Source: Flavobacteriales bacterium (GTDB lineage: Bacteria; Bacteroidota; Bacteroidia; NS11-12g; UBA955). From it: 7,356 nt of DNA. The stretch spans positions 1 to 7,356 of the forward strand of contig CANHXF010000081.1 of the NCBI GenBank assembly GCA_947464515.1, written 5' to 3'. The translations under genes were made by a program, and so were the position numbers. The notes beneath the pieces were generated by a model. The model saw only the letters and a program-made list of their open reading frames with translations. It was not told where the DNA came from and did no database searches. Positions 1 through 7,226 of the stretch are shown one piece after another. The stretch's first letter is position 1. Each line of letters opens with the position of its first letter.

Positions 1-882
1 ATCCTGAGACCCAACAACATCCTGCTCACCCTTTTTACCCAAGGGGTTTTCATGATTGCGGCATCTAGAACTAGATATTTTAACATTGATTGGTCAAATA
101 TTATCTGGCCCGAATCCATTTTAATCATACTTACATGTTGCCTAACCGCAGCAGGAGGATACATTATCAATGATCTGTTTGATGTAGAAACCGATCATAT
201 CAATCGTCCCAACAAAAGGATTCTCAAGCGCGATATTTCTCACAAAGCCGCCATCGTTTATTACATCATCCTAACTGCACTCGGACAAATTTGCGGATAC
301 TACGCTGGTCTGGGGATTGGATTGTTTGCTTCTGCCATTGCGGTATTGCTCTATTTCTATTCATCAGACCTTAAAGCGATGGGCTTGCCTGGCAATTCAC
401 TCATTGCTTTTATGTCGGGCTCGGTCATTTACATCGCCTCCCGCGGCATCCATGAAATCAACTCTGCCTATTTTGCCGAATACGCATTCTTGGCCTTTCT
501 GCTCACCATGGCTAGGGAGTTGGTGAAAGATGCGGAAGACGTAGAGGGCGACAAAGAGCAGGGTTGTGAAACGTTCCCAATTCTCCATGGCACCCGAAAA
601 ACAAACATCTTAAGTAATGTAATTTTGGCTCTGATAGTCATTTTCCTAGTTACAGCCGCCTATTTACTTTCGATAGAACCTTTTTTCAATGTCAAATCAA
701 CCATTGAAATCCATAGCTTTATTTACCCCGCATTTTTGCTATTGGCTCTTGTCCCCATGATACTCAAATCCATGTGGATGATTGGCAAGGCGAACAACAA
801 GCGCGACTACAAGAAAATTAGCAAATGGCTCAAACTGACGATGCTCATTGGGTTAATTAGTGTGTTGTTTTCAGCGCCTTAA
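1..882 (+). CDS. UbiA-family prenyltransferase, 5'-truncated (geranylgeranylglycerol-phosphate geranylgeranyltransferase-like)
   Basis: This is an integral membrane prenyltransferase that moves an isoprenyl group from a polyprenyl diphosphate to an acceptor. The reading frame is open from base 1, and the 17 codons before the first internal ATG (base 52) encode LRPNNILLTLFTQ, the usual UbiA N-terminal segment. The true start therefore lies upstream of the window and the ATG at 52 is internal. The 293 visible residues carry both Asp-rich Mg-diphosphate motifs: N57-D58-x-x-D61-x-x-x-D65 followed by NRP (68-70), and D177-x-x-D180-x-x-x-D184 in the segment KDAEDVEGD. Several hydrophobic helices surround them. 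Closest remembered relatives are flavobacterial proteins annotated as digeranylgeranylglyceryl-phosphate synthase-like. Acceptor specificity cannot be read from the sequence, so a quinone or other prenyl acceptor remains possible. The gene converges on the DUF3109 gene. Confidence 0.92.
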   Translation: MLRPNNILLTLFTQGVFMIAASRTRYFNIDWSNIIWPESILIILTCCLTAAGGYIINDLFDVETDHINRPNKRILKRDISHKAAIVYYIILTALGQICGYYAGLGIGLFASAIAVLLYFYSSDLKAMGLPGNSLIAFMSGSVIYIASRGIHEINSAYFAEYAFLAFLLTMARELVKDAEDVEGDKEQGCETFPILHGTRKTNILSNVILALIVIFLVTAAYLLSIEPFFNVKSTIEIHSFIYPAFLLLALVPMILKSMWMIGKANNKRDYKKISKWLKLTMLIGLISVLFSAP

Positions 883-946
883 TTCTGCAGCAACCGTAAA
901 ATCAACTCTCATTGCCCGCAGTAATCCCGAGGCTCTCAGAACATAT

Positions 947-1525
947 TTACTGCTCTCTCTCAGCCCAGGCCTCCGCAATCGCCTCAAACTCCTCGTACCA
1001 AACCGGACCCATTTTCCGCGTGAGTGCCTCTTTTAAAAAGCGATAAACCGGAACCTTTTTCTCTTCCCCCACCTTGCAAGCATCGTTACACAAGTTCCAA
1101 TGATGATAGTTTAGGGCCATATACTCCCCGTATTGTTTCGCCCGGATTGGATACAAATGACAACTCATGGGCTTTCTAAACCACGTTTTATTGTCGAAAT
1201 AGGCCTTTTCGATGGCACAACCCGCAATCCCTACCTCATCGTAAACCACAAACAAACACTCGCCGGTGGGACGACATACAGTCACCAAATCACCATCGCG
1301 ATCTTTTTCATGAAAGCCTTGCGCATCAAGCAAAGCCAAACCTTCCTCACCCATAAATGGCTTCACATGCTCTAATTCCTTTTCGATGATTTCCAATTCG
1401 CTCGCTTCCAACGGCGCACCGGCATCGCCATGAACACAGCACGCTCCCTTACAAAGCGAAATCTGACATTCGAATTTTTTCTCTAAAATATCCTCGGAAA
1501 CCAAGGCATTTCCTACGATAATCAT
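947..1525 (-). CDS. Cys-rich DUF3109 family protein
   Basis: A 192-residue soluble protein with no signal peptide or membrane segment. It matches the DUF3109 family common in Bacteroidota, whose function is unknown to me. Ten cysteines are visible: C20, C25, C29, C30, C84, C90, C103, C122, C146 and C150. The N-terminal cluster (C20-x4-C25-x3-C29-C30) and the MSCHLYPIR segment (120-128) resemble the Zn/Fe-binding CxxxCxxCC-type families such as YkgJ, so metal or Fe-S binding is plausible but inferred. The ATG at 1525 lies 12 bases after the purE stop and has no Shine-Dalgarno sequence. It is the last gene of the - strand series and is probably cotranscribed with purE. Family assignment is confident; the role is not known. 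Confidence 0.87.
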   Translation of the reverse strand: MIIVGNALVSEDILEKKFECQISLCKGACCVHGDAGAPLEASELEIIEKELEHVKPFMGEEGLALLDAQGFHEKDRDGDLVTVCRPTGECLFVVYDEVGIAGCAIEKAYFDNKTWFRKPMSCHLYPIRAKQYGEYMALNYHHWNLCNDACKVGEEKKVPVYRFLKEALTRKMGPVWYEEFEAIAEAWAEREQ

Positions 1526-1537
1526 AGGGCTAACAAA

Positions 1538-2047
1538 TTACTCACCCAGATATTTTTTCCAGCCTTCCACTTCCAAACGATCCGCCTTGCCCAACACCTC
1601 AGACTTCATCGATTCTTTGAAATCCGCCACGCGCTTTGCCAAATCTTTATCGGCCACACTTAAAATTTGCGCTGCCAAAATCCCCGCATTCTTGGCACCA
1701 TTGATCGCAACGGTAGCCACAGGAACACCCGGAGGCATCTGAACTATGCTATACAAGCTATCTACGCCACTCATTGATTTTGTATGGACAGGAACCCCAA
1801 TCACCGGCAAATGCGTGAATGAAGCCACCATTCCTGGCAAATGGGCTGCACCACCGGCACCCGCAATAATCACCTCCAAACCACGATCGGCCGCCGACTC
1901 TGAATATTCCATCAACCGTTTTGGTGTCCGATGCGCACTTACTACCGTTAGTTCGTACTCCACACCCAAAGCATCCAAAATACTGGCTGCATCCTTCATA
2001 ACCGGTAGGTCGCTGTCGCTCCCCATGATAATACCTACTTTTTTCAT
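1538..2047 (-). CDS. purE: N5-carboxyaminoimidazole ribonucleotide mutase (class I PurE)
   Basis: Cytoplasmic enzyme of de novo purine synthesis that converts N5-CAIR to CAIR, normally after PurK. At 169 residues it has the usual length of a bacterial class I PurE. Diagnostic segments are MGSDSDLPVM (8-17, phosphate and ribose binding), VSAHRTP (36-42, with the catalytic His-39), AGAGGAAHLPGM (62-73) and the SLYSIVQMPPGVPVATVAI stretch in the second half. Its ATG overlaps the pssA stop in an ATGA arrangement, so translation is probably coupled to pssA. No purK lies in the window. The enzyme assignment is very secure, and nothing in the gene looks damaged. Confidence 0.98.
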   Translation of the reverse strand: MKKVGIIMGSDSDLPVMKDAASILDALGVEYELTVVSAHRTPKRLMEYSESAADRGLEVIIAGAGGAAHLPGMVASFTHLPVIGVPVHTKSMSGVDSLYSIVQMPPGVPVATVAINGAKNAGILAAQILSVADKDLAKRVADFKESMKSEVLGKADRLEVEGWKKYLGE

Positions 2048-2808
2048 TGATTGATAGATTTAACTGCAAAGTTCGACAAAATCGAAACAAGTATATAACC
2101 AAAATAATAGACGATAACTCCGGTGCTGCCGAAAAGCAAGCATGGAACTGTCATTACGAGTAAAATCATTTTGTATTTCCCCAAAGGGTCGTTTTTCACT
2201 CTTTTCAACGATAGCATAGGGATTTCGCTGATCATCATATACGAAGCCACCAAGGGCATGTACAACCAAACGTAGTAATTCGAGAACAACCCAGACAAAT
2301 CGATCAACGGCTTTTGGAGGATCCAAATGTTCCCAGAATGACCCAAAGTATAGCTCATCCAAGCAAAACTGGCAAGCGCCATCCCCGTCATCGGCGTGGG
2401 AATCCCAATAAACCCTGTCGTTTGTCTTGTATCGATGTTAAACTTGGCCAAGCGATAAGCCGCAGCCAAAGGAATCATCATCCAGATGTATTGATTGATG
2501 CAAAACACACCGGTAGGACAATATCCGCTTAACTCCATTAACGATTTCCAAATCAATCCGGGCAAAACGCCAAAGGTGACAACATCTGCCAATGAATCCA
2601 ACTGCTTGCCCATCTCACCCGCTACGCCCAACTTTCTGGCAGCTAGACCATCAAAAAAGTCCAAAAACGCACCGAGTAACAAGCAAACAAAACCCATCCA
2701 TTCTACACCTTGCATTACAAACGCAATTCCCAAAAGCCCACAAGCCAAATTGCTTAGGGTAATTAGATTCGGAATCTCCAAGATCAGCGATTTAATACTA
2801 GTCTTCAT
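2044..2808 (-). CDS. pssA: CDP-diacylglycerol--serine O-phosphatidyltransferase
   Basis: Integral inner-membrane enzyme that makes phosphatidylserine from CDP-diacylglycerol and serine, the first step to phosphatidylethanolamine. The 254-residue protein carries the complete CDP-alcohol phosphatidyltransferase signature: D53-G54, A57-R58, G67, D71 and D75 with the canonical DGxxAR(x8)GxxxDxxxD spacing. The LPNxxTxxN-type N-terminus (IPNLITLSNLACG, 12-24) precedes it, and about six to seven hydrophobic segments follow. Length and layout fit the polytopic (Bacillus-type) PssA, not the E. coli soluble type. Its start lies inside the 3' end of the preceding gene (11-base overlap) and its stop overlaps purE by 4 bases. 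No psd gene is visible. A related CDP-alcohol transferase with another acceptor is possible but less likely. Confidence 0.94.
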   Translation of the reverse strand: MKTSIKSLILEIPNLITLSNLACGLLGIAFVMQGVEWMGFVCLLLGAFLDFFDGLAARKLGVAGEMGKQLDSLADVVTFGVLPGLIWKSLMELSGYCPTGVFCINQYIWMMIPLAAAYRLAKFNIDTRQTTGFIGIPTPMTGMALASFAWMSYTLGHSGNIWILQKPLIDLSGLFSNYYVWLYMPLVASYMMISEIPMLSLKRVKNDPLGKYKMILLVMTVPCLLFGSTGVIVYYFGYILVSILSNFAVKSINQ

Positions 2809-4846
2809 CTTTGATAAAATTGATACTCAAACCCACTTCGGCAAACACCGAACTCATATCACCACCGATGGATTTTCCTCCAAAATATGGCAAACCTGAG
2901 TTGCTGAAATACCACTTTCCAGACGACATATCTTTGCGATATCCCAAATTCATTTTCAATGAGAATTGGTCGATGAATCTCCTTTCAATACTCAAATATC
3001 CCGCGGGCATCCACTCTCTACTTTGAATCGTTTGATTGCCGTCGGGTCTTGGGTTTAAAATATTCATAGACGGTGGCGTGTATTCGATTCTCTGAATTTG
3101 ATACCAAGCCCTGCCGCCAATGCCAACCACCCATTTATTTTCTTTGCTACTGTGAAGTAACAAATCAGCAGTGAACGTCCGTGCCGCATAATTTAATCGC
3201 TCGCCGTTTTCACCACTGAAAATGTCTTTTTTCTTACCTCCGCCGCCAATGACCAAACTGGCCCCTGATGAATGTGCTGCCATTTCATACATCTGATAAC
3301 TGAATAGATCGGGGTTGGAAACCGAATATTGATTGTCGGCAAAATGACTCACCATAGAGGATGTCATCATCTGGGGAATTACCATTTGATTGGCTCCAAA
3401 CGACAAATAACGCGACGTTAAAGCAGGTTCCGCATCCTCCCAAGAATTGCCATCTTCCTCGTCCGATTCTTCCGTGTAATCATGAACCAATACAAATGAA
3501 AACTTCTTTGGCAACTCTTTCAATTGCGAATCGCCCGCCTTCAAATCAAAAAGAATCATATTGTTGTCGACCGTTTCATACAAAGCTTTCACCTCGGAAT
3601 TAATGATCGTGTTATCGCTCAAATTTTCTGCGCATATATCACCGTCGCTGTCCTTGTCTTTGACGTAGAAGATACCAATCGACATCACGGAAGTATCGTT
3701 ATGAAAATAACGGGTTCTTAAACGTGTAAGCAGACTGTTGTATTCAAACCAACCGCAATCTTGTTGTTGCTTCACTAATGAGGTGTGGCAGCGTCCGAAC
3801 TGACCATAATACTTTTCAGTGGGGTTGTTGGTAAGCAAGGCCGACATATTTCTGAACATATGTTCTTCGCGCCAGGTAAATTGTTGAGCCGTATTATCCA
3901 ATTCTTCCCATTGAAGCCATTCTTTGAGTTGTTTGAAGACTTTCACATATTCTGCATAATCCGCACCCATCCATTTTTTCCAGGCTTTAGACGAATCCAA
4001 AAAGGGACCGTCGATGGCACCATATTCACTAAGCCACTTCACCAAATATGCGATGTCTTCATATTCTTCTGCTTCAGGCCTTGATTCATAGAGTGGATTA
4101 AACTGCAATTTTAACATTTTCCTGACATCTTCTTTAGCCTTTGACATGGGTCTAGCTGAATCAATTGATGATTTGGAACCTGCGGCTGTACTATCCGTTA
4201 CACTTACTGTGGTTTCATCATCTGAGCTGGAGTAATCTTCATCGGCATCTTCGTAATAGTTACTAAGTCCATCGGATAGGATGGAATTTGCTGCATTTCT
4301 TACTAGATAAACTCCGGCCGACAGCTCCGCTGGCGGCACTCCCCTGCGATTTAAAATATCGTACAACCAAAGAACCGACATATCGTAGAATCGCTCCACA
4401 TCCAATCCGTGAACTTTTACCTGTTCCGAAGCTGGTAATCCTCGATTCCACTGGGCAATACTATCAAACAGATTCATGTAATTCTTGGAGCTCGTTGCCA
4501 TCAAGTACATCTTCGCAATGGAATCCTCTTTGGTGAAATACCGCTCCATAAAGTAAGCACGCGTTGGGCTTAACTCAATCACAAAATTTCGAACTCCCGC
4601 ATTCTCATGCATCATCCGCAAAAAACGATATTCAGCTACAGAATTGAATTTAGAGTAAAAGTGATTCTCCCCAGACAAAATCACCCGTGCACTCTTCGCC
4701 CGCTTTGACATCAACTGCACCGCATCCTGCTGATTGAAATTGCTCGCAGCAAAATCAAATTTTACACCCACCGGAAGTATGGGCAATTCCTGCGCCATCA
4801 AACTGGTCGCTACCATCGAGGCTATAACGCCAAATAGTTTTTTCAT
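2798..4846 (-). CDS. Secreted Ere/ChaN-like (GExH) hydrolase-type protein with C-terminal beta-strand domain
   Basis: A 682-residue protein with a clear signal peptide (about 1-19, ending MAQ). Residues ~35-395 resemble the erythromycin esterase/ChaN/TIKI fold: VILSGENH (55-62), FVIEL with Glu-91, VHGLDVERF (145-153), and R326-x-E328-x-M330-x-x-N333 followed by a strand ending in FGRCH (His-354). Known Ere enzymes use Glu and His residues in the equivalent segments; here the first motif is GE-x-H, not GE-x-x-H. A Ser/Asp-rich insert occupies ~199-232, a DxDxDG calcium-loop-like motif lies at 397-402, and a second acidic stretch at 459-473. Residues ~545-682 form alternating amphipathic strands ending in an aromatic residue (F677), like a small outer-membrane barrel. 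The gene overlaps its neighbours by 4 and 11 bases. Substrate unknown; macrolide resistance should not be assumed. Gene call very secure, fold moderately so. Confidence 0.75.
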   Translation of the reverse strand: MKKLFGVIASMVATSLMAQELPILPVGVKFDFAASNFNQQDAVQLMSKRAKSARVILSGENHFYSKFNSVAEYRFLRMMHENAGVRNFVIELSPTRAYFMERYFTKEDSIAKMYLMATSSKNYMNLFDSIAQWNRGLPASEQVKVHGLDVERFYDMSVLWLYDILNRRGVPPAELSAGVYLVRNAANSILSDGLSNYYEDADEDYSSSDDETTVSVTDSTAAGSKSSIDSARPMSKAKEDVRKMLKLQFNPLYESRPEAEEYEDIAYLVKWLSEYGAIDGPFLDSSKAWKKWMGADYAEYVKVFKQLKEWLQWEELDNTAQQFTWREEHMFRNMSALLTNNPTEKYYGQFGRCHTSLVKQQQDCGWFEYNSLLTRLRTRYFHNDTSVMSIGIFYVKDKDSDGDICAENLSDNTIINSEVKALYETVDNNMILFDLKAGDSQLKELPKKFSFVLVHDYTEESDEEDGNSWEDAEPALTSRYLSFGANQMVIPQMMTSSMVSHFADNQYSVSNPDLFSYQMYEMAAHSSGASLVIGGGGKKKDIFSGENGERLNYAARTFTADLLLHSSKENKWVVGIGGRAWYQIQRIEYTPPSMNILNPRPDGNQTIQSREWMPAGYLSIERRFIDQFSLKMNLGYRKDMSSGKWYFSNSGLPYFGGKSIGGDMSSVFAEVGLSINFIKDED

Positions 4847-7221
4847 CGTAAAGCCCTCCTTTTATTTGATTTGGTACCTGACTCACTGGTGTAATCAACC
4901 GCAGCGGCGTAATCATCTTTTTTACTTTTATAATCAAATCGATAACAATACCCAATTTCAGCCGACATAAACAAACCCGTACTTTTTATTCCACCCGCAG
5001 TATTCATAGGTGAACCCTGGTAAGTCCAAGTCTTCTTTCCCCAATCCCATCCATATCCCGCCGAAGCCCTGGCATACAAATTACCAAACCTCAACGTAGG
5101 AGAAACTGAAAATCCATACACAAACGCAGGATTCACCACTTTAACACTGGGCTGATCCTGATTGATAAACCCACCGCTAATGCCAGTAAATTTCTTCAAC
5201 TCATGTCGCACATAACCCGAATACCCCCCAACTCCCAAAGTGAAATGCCTTCCCATGGAAATCTCATTTTCATCATACCACAAAAAATAAGTGCTTCGCA
5301 GATTGGAATTCATCAACGACGAGGATTGGGCAATTACCAAACGGTCATTTTTAATCATCTTCCTAGCCCTAACCCCTTCGTCATCACTGCCCATCTGGTG
5401 GGATAAACCAAACGATAAGCCCTGAGAATGTATCATTCCAATCTCCGTGAAACCTTCCGACCGCAAAACAGTATTCAAAGCGCCCAATTTCAAGCGATTG
5501 ATGCCGTATACGTAATTGATTTGAAACGCCGAATTGTAACCTCGCAAATAATTTGACCTATACTGTTCCGATTCATTATACCCTTCATCATAAATGGCCA
5601 TAGCGGTATCATATAATTGCGGAATTTCAGACTGGGCTTGCGAAGCCAAAAACACCGTTTTTACCAGCAATTGATCGGTTATTTCATATTTTTTAAAGGG
5701 GATAAACACCTTAATTGGATTCGCAGAATCTCCCACATTCGTTTCCAAACCGAATGGCTCATCCGAAACAACTACAGTTGCGGTATCCGTGGTTACCCGA
5801 AATAGTGTTGGGTTCTTTCTCAAATCACGCAAATGTCCATCACCCATACTCACCGAATCATCTTTATTGGAAATCAACTCGGGCTTAATATCAAACTCAT
5901 CTTCTGGCACAATAAATACCCTTAAAATATCATCCTTTTTCACACCCGCATCAATCAGACCACTCAGCAAGCTGGGCATCGCATTCGGCACATAGGTGGA
6001 GCGATTGATACACTCCCTGTAGTCATCAGACAATATCAATACACGACCATTTTCCTTGGCAATCGCGGCAATTTGTCCATTTCTAAACGTGATTGCCTCA
6101 AATGCATTTCTCGCACCGCGATTCACTGCACTTTGCATGACTTGTTGTGCCGACGGAATCTGATGCATCACCGTCTTGTTGGTGTTATAGGGAGATTTGG
6201 CATAATCGCTCAAATCTGTTTCAAGCTCTTGAACGCGGCCAAAATAGGGCAATAATTGTTGGAACATTTCCCTGTTTTCCTCAGGAATCCAGTTCTCTAA
6301 ATCCGCTTTAATGAAAGGCATCGAATCGCGTAAACCCGTGATTGTTGGCACACTACCAAACGCCGGATCTATTTCTGAATCATCATCCGATGAATTGTCG
6401 TCCGAGGATTCCGTTGACTCACTCGTCTCCGTTGATTCACGCAACGACTCAGCTCTGGCTTTCCAAAAACGGTCCCATAAAGTAGAAGAAACCATCGCTC
6501 TTGTCGCCTCAACATGAGTTCTAAGCGATGTTGGTACAAATATTCCACCCGTTGAATCTGTTTTCAAACCCACAGAATTATCGGCCGGAAACAGAGAATT
6601 CAACGCCACCGCCAAAGCCCACTCATATTCACCATCAGGATAGGTCAGCATTTCCGAATTGTCATCACTGCGCGACTCATCAGAGATATTTAAAAAATCC
6701 TGAGAATAACTCAACGACTCAAATCGGATCTTTTCGATTGCGCCGGGTTGCTTTTTCTGGAAATCACGCATCGCCAGAAACAATGACTCTGGAAATTCAA
6801 CATCATCTTCCCAACTCACGTGCAAATAATCCATATGCAACGAATCGGGATGTCGCAAATATTGTTGCATCAACACAATTTGGATTCTATGCCAAGGCAA
6901 ATAGACAACATCAAATTTGGTTAGATCGCCGCTGCGCAACAAGGACAACAATGCATCCGATGTATTCGCAGTAAATGCAGTGTTGCTCCAATCCATCAAA
7001 GTAACTCTGCGTTTTAAGCTGTCTTGAAAAACAGGCCCTTGATAAACCGGCTCTTTTGCCGCAATCGTATCAACAAACAAGTAAATATTGGTTGTGTCAA
7101 CCTGCGGCTCAGGACTAGACCACTGGGCGCCTAGAGGTGAGATGGAGCCAATTTTTGCGAGCGTTAAACAAATCACCAGTTGCCAAAGCCTCCGGCCGAT
7201 TCGTGATTTTTGTTTTGCCAT
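4843..7221 (-). CDS. Secreted protein of unknown function, diverged paralogue of the downstream GExH protein
   Basis: A 792-residue protein counted from ATG 7221. A TTG at 7230 is in frame but lies on the stop codon of the preceding gene, so the ATG is preferred. A basic N-terminus and hydrophobic core end in LGAQ (30-33), a likely signal peptide. I recognise no family directly. By eye it aligns along its length with the downstream 682-residue protein: DVVYLPWH (104-111) against the GENH strand, a Ser/Asp/Glu insert (~262-285), FRN at 379-381 in ungapped register with FRN 331-333, PSLLSGL (416-422) with NSLLTRL, LSFG at 602-605, and a C-terminal strand domain (~600-762) ending GYCYRF. The catalytic-type Glu of GExH and the later His (Arg-402 in register) are absent, which suggests a non-enzymatic copy. 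A 30-residue basic tail follows the last strand. It starts 5 bases after yicC and overlaps the next gene by 4. Confidence 0.72.
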   Translation of the reverse strand: MAKQKSRIGRRLWQLVICLTLAKIGSISPLGAQWSSPEPQVDTTNIYLFVDTIAAKEPVYQGPVFQDSLKRRVTLMDWSNTAFTANTSDALLSLLRSGDLTKFDVVYLPWHRIQIVLMQQYLRHPDSLHMDYLHVSWEDDVEFPESLFLAMRDFQKKQPGAIEKIRFESLSYSQDFLNISDESRSDDNSEMLTYPDGEYEWALAVALNSLFPADNSVGLKTDSTGGIFVPTSLRTHVEATRAMVSSTLWDRFWKARAESLRESTETSESTESSDDNSSDDDSEIDPAFGSVPTITGLRDSMPFIKADLENWIPEENREMFQQLLPYFGRVQELETDLSDYAKSPYNTNKTVMHQIPSAQQVMQSAVNRGARNAFEAITFRNGQIAAIAKENGRVLILSDDYRECINRSTYVPNAMPSLLSGLIDAGVKKDDILRVFIVPEDEFDIKPELISNKDDSVSMGDGHLRDLRKNPTLFRVTTDTATVVVSDEPFGLETNVGDSANPIKVFIPFKKYEITDQLLVKTVFLASQAQSEIPQLYDTAMAIYDEGYNESEQYRSNYLRGYNSAFQINYVYGINRLKLGALNTVLRSEGFTEIGMIHSQGLSFGLSHQMGSDDEGVRARKMIKNDRLVIAQSSSLMNSNLRSTYFLWYDENEISMGRHFTLGVGGYSGYVRHELKKFTGISGGFINQDQPSVKVVNPAFVYGFSVSPTLRFGNLYARASAGYGWDWGKKTWTYQGSPMNTAGGIKSTGLFMSAEIGYCYRFDYKSKKDDYAAAVDYTSESGTKSNKRRALR
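4855..4860 (-). promoter_or_regulatory. Perfect Shine-Dalgarno sequence (AGGAGG) inside the upstream gene
   Basis: On the - strand AGGAGG is followed by eight bases and then the ATG at 4846, which is ideal spacing for ribosome binding. It lies within the last codons (Lys-Arg-Arg) of the 792-residue protein. The other starts in this window have no such motif, as is usual in Bacteroidota, so this one either aids re-initiation at the overlapping start or is a chance product of the Arg codons. Confidence 0.4.
6410..6438. repeat. Short imperfect direct repeat coding the Ser/Thr/Glu-rich linker
   Basis: TCCGTTGACTC (6410-6420) recurs as TCCGTTGATTC (6428-6438), 10 of 11 bases identical with an 18-base period. 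The repeat encodes Glu-Ser-Thr-Glu units in the acidic insert of the 792-residue protein and suggests the linker grew by local slippage or duplication. Confidence 0.5.
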
Positions 7222-7226
7222 TTTTA

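Noticed and set aside
883..946. Possible bidirectional terminator between the convergent UbiA and DUF3109 genes
   Set aside because: I looked for a GC-rich stem followed by a T run on either strand. Only very short matches (such as CTGC/GCAG) and a direct repeat of CTCTCAG were found, neither a credible terminator.
1758..2102. 114-codon open frame on the - strand overlapping purE
   Set aside because: It is an out-of-frame shadow of purE, whose own frame has every family motif; the translation is Cys/Gly-rich and resembles nothing.
2495..2899. 134-codon open frame on the + strand across the pssA 5' end
   Set aside because: It is antisense to pssA, which has a complete signature motif, and no protein-like features are seen.
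2798..4846. Macrolide resistance gene (ere)
   Set aside because: Resemblance is at fold and motif level only. The export signal, the strand domain, GE-x-H spacing and the housekeeping operon argue against an acquired resistance enzyme.
6528..6974. 148-codon open frame on the + strand
   Set aside because: It is antisense to the 792-residue protein; composition (many Pro, His, Asn, Thr) is that of a complementary-strand shadow, and no start context supports it.
7130..7221. Twin-arginine (Tat) signal in the N-terminus of the 792-residue protein
   Set aside because: GRRLW contains two arginines, but the SRRxFLK consensus is not met, so an ordinary Sec signal peptide with a basic n-region is a simpler reading.
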